In this document: positions 46,214-56,018 of the stretch, in pieces
Position numbering within the stretch: the first letter of the stretch is position 1
How the letters are laid out: the number at the start of each line of letters is the position of its first letter
Source: Platerodrilus igneus
Taxonomy: Eukaryota > Arthropoda > Insecta > Coleoptera > Lycidae
Length of the DNA stretch: 64,000 bases
Direction of reading: 5' to 3'
NCBI GenBank assembly: GCA_036346225.1
Contig: JARFIW010001090.1
Coordinates: forward strand, 372,001-436,000
The notes under the pieces: model-generated
Databases searched by the model: none
What the model was told of the DNA's origin: nothing
Seen by the model: only the letters and a program-made list of their open reading frames with translations
Made by a program: the position numbers and the translations under genes

Positions 46214-47219
46214 CACATACTCCTGAAAAGAAGAAAAGAAGAAAACCACCAAAACGCAAAATCAAAGAAGCTGCTTATATAACCCTACATAAAAATAACT
46301 GAGTTGCAAACGAATCCGTGACTTTCAGTAAACAATGGATTCCATTACTAAAAGAAATAACAAATGAAAATCAAATGCCCACAATATCTAGGTAGCATTG
46401 CAAGTTTTTCCTGGGTTTTCCTTGCAATATTAACATGAAATACAGCCTACATACATGATTTCTATTTATACATAAAATAACTAATTACATAAAAATAAGC
46501 ATATTAACAATCCTTGTAAAACAGCATTGGTATCTGACAACTATAAATCCACAATAAGGTTACCTCAAAACCATATACAATCTCCGTTGAACAGTATTGG
46601 TATCTGACAAGTGTAAACCCGCCATAGGGTCGCCTCAGATCCATATACAATCTTCATAGAACAACATTGGTATCTGACAAGTGTAAACCCGCCATAGAGT
46701 CGCCTCAGAACCATGTTAAAATTTACCAAAGAGGTAACTTAAATCATAATGAATTTTCCCCCTCAAAATAAATTTAAAAAAACGACTACTAAGCCTTTCA
46801 ATAAAGCAATCGCACACTTCTTTAATAACCATCCTCTCAATTGTATAAATAGAAACATGTTAAAAAATGTTTTCCAATTCCAAGTTATTGAATTTATATA
46901 AAATTCACCAATAAAAATTAATCAGCTGATTTCACGTTAAGCATATTGACTACCTAAAGAAAGCCGATCCTAGGTCGCAACACAAATTGAAGGCAATCAT
47001 TCTGTTAAACTTTAAAAATTTTTGCTCAGTATACTCAAACCAAATATTTCAAACATCAATAAATCAAAGTCACCTTCAATTTATGTCATAAAGGTCAAAC
47101 TTGAAGTTTTTATTATTATTTTGACAACGATCCTAGGTCATGGATTGAAACGTAAATAAAGTTGATTTTAAAAACTATGAGTGGTTTAATTCCCAAAGAA
47201 GATTAACCTGAATACACAT
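46214..47219. other. AT-rich spacer with minisatellite
   Basis: About 1 kb between LINE pieces. It contains only the 70-bp tandem repeat listed separately and no gene. Confidence 0.6.
46507..46716. repeat. 70-bp tandem repeat, 3 units
   Basis: Units begin ACAATC at 46,507, 46,577 and 46,647 and share ATTGGTATCTGACAA and GTCGCCTCAGA-type words. Period is exactly 70 in both steps. Units 2 and 3 are more alike than unit 1. Confidence 0.9.
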
Positions 47220-48028
47220 GCTGTGTAAGAATTTCAGGGAACTATGTAGGCTAGCTCAGAATATAAATAAGTGCAGGTACGTGTCCAACCAGTTTTGAGA
47301 TGGAAAACCTAATGACGAAAAAATAAGCGCAGATAAATCTGATGATTAGTATAAACAACTAGTTGTTGGTTGCGTAATACCTGCAACTAATGTTGACTGT
47401 GCGAAAAGATAAATTGGAAAATATATTAAATTGCCAAATGGTTAAGTGTTGGGGGAACTTGGCAACCACAGGCTGCTTACCTCCCTTCACAACCACTGAA
47501 GGTCGGAGAAATAGGGCATATAACTGTAAAACAATAGAAAGTGATCGAACTGCTTCTAACAAGAAAGAACATCGCCTATGAGGAAAGACAACAAACATAG
47601 AATAAGAAGAAAATTGTTGAAAGCATATGTGTGGAGCACAGCACAGTATGCCTATGAAATACGAGAAGTCTGAAACGCAGACAGAAAAACGGTAGCAGCC
47701 TTTTGAAATGCTGTGCTTCAGATGTATGAGGACGATAGCATGGACAGACAAAGATAATAACAAATAAGTTACAGAAATAGTAGGGGAACAAGGATATCTG
47801 GGGAAAAAGAGAAATAGTAGGGCGGAATACGTTCTAAGGCATTTTTGGGGAATAGTATGTGATATATTACAAGCAGAGATAGGAAAAAAGAGGTAGATGT
47901 AGACCTAGATCAGACAGTTATAGATGCAAACTGTACATATTTCGGGGAAATCTGTAGGTTAGTTCAGAATAGGGAACAATGATGGTACACGTCAAACCAG
48001 TTCTAGGACTGAAGACCTAATGATGATG
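47220..48028 (+). pseudogene. RTE-type LINE 3' composite D'-E'
   Basis: 47,220-47,560 carries the last ORF codons and 3' untranslated part of the RTE-type element. At about 47,561, directly after AACAAGAAAGAAC, sequence jumps back into the ORF C-terminal region (ACAACAAACATAGAA onward) and runs to the end at 48,028 with a short ATGATG tail. The same join is present on the minus strand at 28,045-29,189 without intervening differences other than the SINE. Frames are broken throughout. Confidence 0.75.
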
Positions 48029-48246
48029 AAAGATTTTAAATAAAAAGGATTTTATAAGGGTTAACTTATTTTTGGAATGGCTCACATTGTAAAGAATTTA
48101 AATGTTTTAAGTTTTAAATGAGATACAAACTGTGTAAGTGCTCTGTATATTCATTTACTGAGTTTAGAAAATTGAACAACATAAGGTAGACACAAATTAT
48201 CAACAGTGTATTACCCCAACATACTGTTTAATTTTATCACATTAAG
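48029..48246. other. AT-rich spacer
   Basis: No feature seen between the LINE fragment tail and the hAT-like terminus. Confidence 0.6.
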
Positions 48247-48869
48247 CAGTGGCGACTACTCTATAAGTGCTGCAGAGCTGCAGAACCACCAAGAACCAGC
48301 AACGAACAAACACCTTCAATAGTATAAAAGAGATTGAAAACCAGCAACTAAAAGTATTATGAATTCCTAAGTTGGATGTCTATAACAGTCGGTCAATAAT
48401 ACAGTAAACATGCAACTCTAAACGACAAGCAAAATCCATAAAATCACTGTCTAACTACGTTGTTCTGCAGATCTTATTTGCGAGTTCGGATAAATGTCGG
48501 AACATTTTGCGCAAATACGAACATAGTAAGAAACGGCCTCGTTAAGCCAAGCTCGAGCTGCATAAACTGCAGCGACATTTGTCTATTGCTATTCAAATCG
48601 TTCAAGCTTTGTGTGCTTTCCGGTTCTTGTAGTCAACTTGTTACGCATTTCATCTTTCGTTATCTTTATAAATTTCATATCCGCTATTTTAATATCCTAT
48701 TAACCCATCACCAGTTATTCACAGATTAAAAGCTGAATAAACATTTGTGTTTGAAATTTTAGTGTATAGGTAGTAAATTTGCATATTAGTTTAATTATAA
48801 TTAGGTTCACCAACAATAAACTTTTACACTGCTTCCTGAGGACGTTTGCTACATTAATCGTTTCTAAAA

Positions 48870-49800
48870 TGGATGTTATTTTTAATTCAAGTGAAAAAAG
48901 GTTCTCTCAGCTTACTTTTCAAGAACAATTAGCTATTAAAGATCTGGGCCGTCTTATACCAGAACTGAAAATTGAAATTCGTGGTACAAGTCGTGGTAAA
49001 AACTTATAAAAGGCAATTCAATACAGACATTTATCAAAGAAACAGTTGAATTTGTGGGTGCAATTAAAAAAATGCATTATTTTGCTTTCTGTGCGTGTTG
49101 TTTTCGGATGATCGTGGTGAAAAACTTTGGTCGCGAATAGGTGACCGAGATTTGGTTCACTCAAGTGAAAAAATTAAAAAATATGAAAATTGTAAATCGC
49201 ATATTGGTAATGAAATGCGATTAGCTCTGTTTGGCAAAATAAATATACAGGCTCAACTTAATTCTGCGTACTATATTTTTTGATTTTCCAATGCTCCACC
49301 TGAAGGTGCTACATTGGCCAGAAAGCGAGTTTTTTTACCTGGAAAAATTTGGAATTTTGCCGAACTCTTGCTGTTTCAAGCAAGGTAGGGATTTTTAACG
49401 TGCGCGACAACACTCACACATGGGTCTCCATTTTACCTTTCAACCGAACGAAGGTGTATTTTTGTGAAAAATGCTTGCCTAACATTTTTCAAGCAGACCG
49501 TGTCGGGATTCGAACCCGGGACCTTGGGCGTAGTAGTCACACACATACTACTACACCACGGAGCTGCCATAATTCTGCGTACTGGATAAATATTCAGTAG
49601 TATAACGAAGAAGTAATCAGAAATAGATATTTTATCTAAAATTATAAACTGTATAAAATTTTGTGGAGCATTTGAACGTGCACTTCACGGACACGATGAA
49701 TCCGATTCATCTGAAAACCCTGGTATTTTTAGAGGACTGGTTAATTTTTGCTCGGAACTCTATAGAACTCTTGAGGATCATTTGAAAAACGTCGTGGCTA
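48870..49800 (+). pseudogene. ZMYM1-like / DUF4371 transposase fragment
   Basis: Starting at ATG 48,870, one frame gives about 46 codons with a Leu/Ile-rich segment. A shift near 49,005 enters a TTF-type zinc-finger remnant (about 49,010-49,100), then SEKIKKYENCKSHIGNE (about 49,165-49,215) and KINIQAQLNSAY up to 49,272. After the SINE the frame resumes at 49,584 and yields IKFCGAFERALHGHDESDSS, then ENPGIFRGLVNF (49,659-49,738), the hallmark of the DUF4371 family found in hAT-derived zinc finger MYM-type protein 1-like sequences. Several frameshifts and the SINE make it non-functional. Confidence 0.75.
49273..49569 (-). mobile_element. tRNA-derived SINE, copy 2
   Basis: A 297-bp reverse-strand copy with the best-preserved head: A box TGGTGTAGTAG and B box GGTTCGAATCC (at about 49,508-49,518), both perfect to the RNA polymerase III consensus. 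The body matches copy 1 throughout and ends in an A-rich tail (T-rich at 49,273-49,285 on the plus strand). Target duplication TAATTCTGCGTACT flanks it at 49,259-49,272 and 49,570-49,583. It interrupts the hAT transposase fragment. Confidence 0.92.
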
Positions 49801-49941
49801 TCGGCACACTAATGTGTGGGTAAAAATCAAACTTATCGGCACAGGAAACTTTAGTGACGTCATGAATGACGTGTATTAATGAATACAATATTTCTAATTT
49901 GTTGGTGTTTACAAAGCAATAACTATAAATTGTCTGTGTTA
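49801..49941. other. Short spacer before LINE insertion
   Basis: No feature seen. It includes the left target-site neighbourhood of the 5.2 kb LINE. Confidence 0.6.
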
Positions 49942-49953
49942 CATGACAACTTT
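49942..49953. repeat. LINE target-site duplication, left
   Basis: CATGACAACTTT here and again at 55,194-55,205. It is followed on this side by a T-rich run, the reverse of the element's poly(A) tail. This fixes both ends of the minus-strand LINE. Confidence 0.85.
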
Positions 49954-50064
49954 TTTTTATTTTTTTAATTTCACTTTTATCCGCTTCCACCTTTACAGTT
50001 ATTAGCGGAGGTTGGAAGTATTATTTATAATCTATGGTACAAATATGTTTATCTTTTATATATT

Positions 50065-53000
50065 TTATATACGCTGTAGGATTTCTATGTCTTTAAGATA
50101 GTTCAGCAGTGGTTCAATATTGGGTGTGTCTCTCAGTATAGTTTGTAGATCTTGTTGTATGTTGTATTTGAGCCTGTTTTGTTGATATTTTTCACAGTTC
50201 GTTAGGATATGCTCTACTGTTAGGTTTGTTTTACATTGTTCACATACAGGTTGAGCTTCTTTTGTCATCAAGTAGTTGTGTGTATATGCAGTGTGTCCTA
50301 TTCTTAATCTTGTTAATATTATTTGTTGTCTTCTTGATTTTGGGATGTGTGCATACGGTTCGGTTTTTGGTTTTATTTGTCTAAGCTTGTTATTTTGGGT
50401 GTTCTTCCAGGTTTCTTCCCATTTTTTTTGTCTATTTTGCTTGAGATAATTGCATAGATGTCTGTTATTGGAGTTTTGAGTTGGGTGTTGGTATTAGTTA
50501 TTCGTTGTTTAGCTAGTTTATCTACTGCTTCATTTCCTTGGATTCCAACGTGGGCTGGAGACCAAATCAGTATTATTTCAGTTCCGGTTTCTTCTGTTGT
50601 TTTGTGTAGAGCATCATGTATGTTGTTCGTTATTGGATCTGTTGTGTACCATTTTTCGAGTGATTTAATAGGGCTTAAAGAGTCTGTGCATATTGCATAT
50701 TTGGTGTGTGTTGGGTTTGATATTATGTCTTGGATGACTGTTAAAATTGCTACTTTTTCGGCTGTATAGCTGCTGCTATATGGATGTAGTGTTATTTGGA
50801 TTTGTTTATCTGACTGAGTACAGCTGCAGTTACTTGTTGGTAGTTTTTCGACCCATCTGGGTAGATAAATTCATGTCTCTTGTATTGTTCCTTTAGTTCT
50901 TTAAATCGTTGATGATACTGAGCTTTGCTTGTATGTTTTTTTTGAATAATTTGATAGTGATACATTTGTCGTTATATGTTTTCTAGTCCATGGTGGGAAT
51001 ATAGGTAAATATTGTGGAAGGATTTCAGGTAGGGATAGTTTTATTTGTTTCATTATGTTTTTTATGTGTACAGCTGTTGGAGTACTGGTATCTAATCTTG
51101 TGTTACATGGTTTAATTTTAAAGATGTCCTGGTTTGCTTCTATTTTCTGGTTTGATGCTAGTTTTGCAATATATTTTAGGTTCAATTTATTTCTTCTTAT
51201 ACATAAAGGTGGTATATTTGCTATGCATTGTAGACTATTGACTGGGCTTGTTCTGTAGGCACCTGTTGCTAATCTGAGAGCTGTGTTTCGAATTGTGTCT
51301 AATTGGTTTATATTAGAAGGTTTGGCTGTGCTGTATGTGATACAACTGTAATCAAGTCTTGATCTGATGGTAGTTGTGTATATCTTTAATAGCTGTTTTG
51401 TGTGCGCTCCCCAATCTGTATTCGAGAGCATTTTTAAGATAATGATCTTTTTGTTGCAGTCCTTTTTTAATTCTGTTGTGCTTTCTCCATGTTAATTTTT
51501 TATCAAAGTAGATGCCTAAAAATTTGATGTTATCTGTGTATTCTATTTGGGATTTGTTTATTAGAAGTTTTGGATCCATAAGTTGTTTTCTTTTTCTGCA
51601 GAAATGTATTGCTTTTGTTTTTGTGGATGAGAATGTGAAACCTATTTCTTTTGCCCATTTTTCTATTTCGGTTATGTTTTGTTGTAGATTTGTTTGTATT
51701 GTGTTGATGTTTTTGCCTTTGTGGTATAATACTATGTCATCAGCAAAAAGCAGTATTTGTGTTGGTTTCTTCGCAATTTTTGTTATTTTGTTTATTATTA
51801 ACAGAAATAGTGTGGGGCTAAGTACTTCCCCTTGTGGAACTTTTCTTGCTTTCTTGGTTCTGATAAGCATCCATTTGTTTTGACTTGGAAAGAACGGTTT
51901 TCCAGGAAGTTTTTTATGTAGTGTAGTATTTTTCCTTGTATGTTATGTTCTATTAGTGTTTGTATTATCGCATATTTCCATGTGGTGTCATATGCCTTAT
52001 GTAAGTCTAAGAATATTGCTACTAGATGTTGTTTAAGTTCGAACGCTTTTTCTATTTCTATTTTTAGTTTAAGTGTTTGATCTGTTGTTGTTCTGCCTGT
52101 CCTAAAACCTGCTTGGGTATTGCTTAATATGTCATTATTTTCTATATACCACATTAGCCTTTTATTTACCATTTTTGCATTATTTTGATAATACATTTGA
52201 CAGTGCTATAGGTCGATAATTTGCTGGGTTTGTCTTATCTTTTGATGGTTTTAATATTGGTATTGTAATGACTTTGTTCCATTCTATAGGGTATACATTG
52301 TTGTTCCATATGAAGTTATATATGTCTAGTAGGTGTTTCTTATTTTTATCTGGTAGGTGTTTGATCATTTCTGGAATTATTTGGTCTGGCCCTGAACTTT
52401 TTGTTTTTGTTGTGAAATACTGTTTTTTAGTTCGTCCATTGTAAAGGATTTGTTTAATGGGTTGTTTTGTTCTTCAATTTTGATAATTTGATTGTCTTCT
52501 GTATTTGTTTTTATTGTATTAAAGTCTTTATTATAATTTGAATTGCTAGATATTTTGGCAAATTCGTCTGCTATTTCTTGAGGGTCTAAAATAATTTTGG
52601 TGGTTCCTATTAATATTACATCTGTTGCACGTGGGATGTTATTTATCCCCTTAATTGCTTTTATTTTGTTCCAAATTTGGTTATCAGGCGTATCACAGGT
52701 TATGGAGGAAACATAGTTTTCCCATGCTTTTTTCTTGCTCTGTTTTATTGTACGTCTGCTAATAGCTTTTGTTCTTTTAAGTTCTATTTGGTTTTCTATG
52801 TTTTTGTTTTTCCGATATTTGTATAGCGCTCTTTTATTGTCTTTGCTTGCTTTTTCGCATTCCTTATTCCACCACGGTACTGTTTTTTTATTGTTTCTAT
52901 TGGATAACTTGAATGTTTGTTTGGCTGTTTTTATTATGTCTTGGCTAAAAGATTCTATGATTTCGTTTATGCTGGAATATTGTTTGTTTTTGGTATTGTT

Positions 53001-53740
53001 GGTTAGCAATGTTTGGAATTGGGGCCACTTATTCTCTTCTATTCTCCATTTTGAGTATGATGTATGGGGTTTGAGGTTTGTATGACTTTCTTGTGAGCTA
53101 ATAAGTATAGGAAAATGGTCACTACCATATAGATTTTGAATTACTTTCCATTCTAGATTTGGTGTAATTTTTGGGTCACAAATCGTTAGGTCTATATTTG
53201 AAAATGTACCTGATTTTGAGCAAAATGTGTTGATGAGTTGTCATTTAGTATGATGAAATTGTTTTCATTTATTATTTTCTCTATCATTCTTCCTCTTTTG
53301 TCGGTTTGTTGGGAACCCCATATTATATTGTGCCCGTTTATGTCACCTAGTATAATGATCGGAGGGGGTAACTGTTTTAATAAATGTTCAATGGACTCTT
53401 GATTGCAGTTTGGTTGTGGTGGTAGATATATATTACATAAGGTTACTTTAGTTTTATTAGGTGTCAAGATTCTTATAGCTATTGCTTCTAAGTTTGTTGT
53501 TAGGGGTATTTCCTTTATATGTTTTTTGTTGTTTACTAGAATTGCCACCCCTCCGCTAGCTGTATGTGTGTTTAGTTTGTCCTTGCGATATTGTATAAAA
53601 TTGTATGTGTTTATGTTTTGATGTTCTTTGAAGTGTGTTTCTTGTAAGCATATGTAATGAGGTTGTGTTTTTTCAATTAGTTTTTGGAATTCAGCTTTAT
53701 GGGATTGAAGTCCATTACAATTCCATTGGATGATGTTCAT
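50065..53740 (-). pseudogene. LINE ORF2: endonuclease, RT, RNase H (frameshifted)
   Basis: ATG at 53,740 starts MNIIQWNCNGLQSHK, an APE endonuclease N-terminus; catalytic landmarks include LQETHF, ILGDINGHN and GSDHFP (about 53,095). The reverse transcriptase follows with PILKPSKDKTNPANYRPIAL, AIFLDLHKAYDT, GEVLSPTLFLL and LLFADDIVLYH (about 51,735). RNase H has YPDGSKT, SYTAEKVAI, CTDSLSPIKS and WSPAHVGIQGNEAVDKLAK (about 50,520-50,590). C-terminal CEQCKTNLTVEHILTNC lies at about 50,195-50,245. Frameshifts near 53,203, 52,385, 52,190, 51,850 and 51,430, plus one near 50,855, split the frame. Most look like single-base changes in simple runs, so old mutation or assembly error could each explain some. 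Confidence 0.88.
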
Positions 53741-53741
53741 G

Positions 53742-55004
53742 TTATTGATTATCGACTGAGGATTCAGACATTTCTGACTCAATTTGTTGTTCCTCCATTG
53801 TTTTAGTTATTCTTGTTATTGTTGTTTTTATTTTTTTGTCATCAGTATTGTTTTGGATTTCATGCATCATTTGTATGAGCTGGTTTGTATCTTTGGTATA
53901 GTTTTTACTTAATTGTAGTATTTTTTGTGTTCCGATCGTGTTTTCTAGAAAGTCCTGAAATTCGTCGAAAGATATAATGTATTTGGCTGGATCACTTTCT
54001 ATGATTTCCTTTATTGTATTGTGTTTTGGGGATTCAGTTTGTTCCAAGTTCTTCTTTCTAATTGTAGGATCCTTTTTTTGTTTTTTGTTTGTCCGTTTGG
54101 TTTGTGATAAATTCGACAGGGTTGATTCTTGGTTGGTTTCTTGTTTTTTCTTTTGTGTTGCTTCTCTTATTTGATGTTCAATGTAAGTTTCATTTAGTTC
54201 TTCTGTAGGTGTACTTTCAGATGACTGATTTGGTCTTTTATTTCTTATTGTTTCATTTAGGTTTGTTATTTGTTCAGGTTGTTTTGTTTCACTCTGTATA
54301 TTGTGTTCCTCGCAGCTTGAGGTTGAATGGCCGGTTTGTTTACATGTATAGCAGTATATTTCTGTAGATAAAAATAGTCTGTAGGGGGTTTCTTCAAATA
54401 ATACTATTATTGATTCTGGGATGTTTAAATTTGCAGTTTGTTTAACATAGATTTGTCTACGAAAGCTAAGTATGTGTTTAAATTTTATTTCTGATAATGC
54501 AGCTTTTATAAATGACATCTTGCCTGTTAAAGTTATATTTAGCTTAATAAGTGCGTCTTCTATTACATTGTGTGGTATGGATGGGCTAACATTTGAAATA
54601 ACCACCCTTACTGTCGGCGTTAGTAATTTACGTATTTCCACTTCTGTGTTATTTACTGTTATATTAGGATGTTTGTTTACAAACTGGTCAGTGTCTTCTT
54701 TTGTAGTTAAATAAATACAGATCCGGTTGTTTGCTATTCTTGATGCAAATGTTATATTTTTAGGATCTATTATTTCCGTGATTGCATTTAGATAATCTTC
54801 TAACTTCGTGTTTGGCAATGAATTTAATATAATCGCATTTTCTTTAGACGGGAAACTGCTTGCAGATGTTTGTTTATTTGGTGCATTGCTTTTTACTGCT
54901 TTCGAATATGTCCCTTCTTTTATTGTCTGATGGGTGAGTGGGATTTTTGTTTGGCTGGTTGAATGATTTATGGTTGAGGGTGTTATTGTTGGTAAAGGAT
55001 ACAT
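53742..55004 (-). CDS. LINE ORF1 nucleic-acid-binding protein
   Basis: An intact 420-codon frame. Residues about 55-135 look like an RRM-type fold with IILNSLP and ICIYLTTKEDTDQFV. Residues 130-215 continue a second beta-rich domain, ending EETPYRLFLS. A single CCHC zinc knuckle C-x2-C-x4-H-x4-C lies at 218-231. The C-terminal half is Gln/Glu/Lys-rich and probably disordered. The product would coat element RNA and chaperone target-primed reverse transcription. It ends TAA, then C, then the ORF2 ATG, suggesting coupled termination and re-initiation. First ATG 55,004 is chosen; upstream bases are the short 5' untranslated part. Confidence 0.85.
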   Translation of the reverse strand: MYPLPTITPSTINHSTSQTKIPLTHQTIKEGTYSKAVKSNAPNKQTSASSFPSKENAIILNSLPNTKLEDYLNAITEIIDPKNITFASRIANNRICIYLTTKEDTDQFVNKHPNITVNNTEVEIRKLLTPTVRVVISNVSPSIPHNVIEDALIKLNITLTGKMSFIKAALSEIKFKHILSFRRQIYVKQTANLNIPESIIVLFEETPYRLFLSTEIYCYTCKQTGHSTSSCEEHNIQSETKQPEQITNLNETIRNKRPNQSSESTPTEELNETYIEHQIREATQKKKQETNQESTLSNLSQTKRTNKKQKKDPTIRKKNLEQTESPKHNTIKEIIESDPAKYIISFDEFQDFLENTIGTQKILQLSKNYTKDTNQLIQMMHEIQNNTDDKKIKTTITRITKTMEEQQIESEMSESSVDNQ

Positions 55005-55328
55005 TTCAGGTAGTTTTGGTAAGTGGTTTGTGTTAGGTTTATTTAATGTAGCTGTAATAAAAGGAAGAGGAATGTTTAGAAAACAATACCTGTTTTGGTT
55101 TTATCACTTGTTAATTTATTATTTCCGAGGTCGTATTTTATATCGACGAATTCACTTAGAACTGTACTGTTGAACATACGGTCGCGGAATGTGCATGACA
55201 ACTTTAAATTAATTTTATTTTATAATGATTTAGTTTTAATAATTGTTATTTATAAAAATTATGATTATTCTATATGAATATGATATAGCTGAAAGGAATA
55301 AATACATTAAAAGCAATAGTTTTTGTAA

Positions 55329-55400
55329 GGCTGTGTGGTGTAATAGTTAAGATATCTGGTTTGTAACCGGTTGGCCCGGGTTCCATTCCCAATAGGGTTG
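55329..55400 (+). tRNA. tRNA-like remnant (Thr-type anticodon loop)
   Basis: A 72-bp cloverleaf-like stretch: A box TGGTGTAATAG is perfect, and the anticodon loop TTTGTAA would give UGU (Thr). B box GGTTCCATTCC has one mismatch. Acceptor and T stems do not pair well, so it is not a working tRNA. It is either a tRNA pseudogene or an isolated SINE head, as the A box matches SINE copy 2 closely. Confidence 0.45.
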
Positions 55401-55961
55401 TTATGTTTTATTTTAGTTACTTAACATTTTTTTAGAAATTTTTGTATGTAGACTACAAAGTGGTGTATTTAAACTGAATCATTGATAGTATTAGCATAGT
55501 TGGAGAAGTGAGCTCTTTTGATATATTTGTGTGCAAAATATAATAAACCGAGAGGTTCATAATTGGATACAATTATAATAAGTGAATAGGATATTCAGAA
55601 CCAAAACCCCTGTAAATAATTTGCATAAAGTATAACATATAATTGTGGAAGTCAGAATTAGTAAAATAAGTTTATGTGTAGTGAACAAGATGGCAAAAGG
55701 CAAACATTTAGTTTAGTTCAGCTTTTTTGTTACTAAGAACCTTATCCTTATTATATATAACATTTGCTAAAAAACGTTATTAATTTTCCTGAGGGCTTTC
55801 ATACCTTTATCCTAATTATGGCAACACAGATGTTGAATGTCGATATTAAAATTTTAGGAGTATGTACTATAGGAGCCCTACACATAAGTATCCTATTTAC
55901 ATATGACCAGTGCAGACGTACATGTGCTCTTATAGAAGGTGTGCATGAAGAACTACATTGC

Positions 55962-56018
55962 ATTTCACACACTGGTGTGTGAAATTGTACTTCACATCTA
56001 AGTATTTATGTGTGAAGT
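55962..56018. repeat. Twin hairpins with shared arm
   Basis: ATTTCACACAC, two bases, GTGTGTGAAAT (55,962-55,985) is a perfect palindrome. Three bases later ACTTCACA pairs with TGTGAAGT (55,989-56,018, 14-base loop). Both arms share the TTCACA word, so the two could also pair with each other. Confidence 0.75.

Larger units (their letters stand above)
48247..49800 (+). mobile_element. hAT-type transposon remnant (ZMYM1/DUF4371-like)
   Basis: CAGTGGCGACTAC at 48,247 is a typical hAT terminal start. Downstream frames encode the N-terminal part of the DUF4371-bearing transposase class. The right half, including the catalytic RNase-H-like region, the C-terminal dimerisation domain and the far terminal repeat, is missing; homology fades at about 49,800. 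A reversed SINE copy sits inside. An 8-bp target duplication cannot be checked because the right end is lost. Confidence 0.7.
49954..55193 (-). mobile_element. Full-length RNase-H LINE (I/Jockey superfamily)
   Basis: A 5.24 kb minus-strand insertion between 12-bp duplications: 5' untranslated part (55,193-55,005), intact ORF1, ORF2 starting one base after the ORF1 stop, 3' untranslated part and an A-rich tail. ORF2 contains APE endonuclease, reverse transcriptase, RNase H and a C-terminal CCHC-like motif. RNase H separates it from plain Jockey and from the RTE-type copies in this window; I, Nimb or LOA-type clades are the candidates. The intact duplication and nearly readable frames mark it as the youngest large insertion here. 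Confidence 0.88.

Noticed and set aside
55329..55400. Functional tRNA-Thr gene
   Set aside because: Acceptor and T stems do not pair and the B box has a mismatch; kept only as a tRNA-like remnant.
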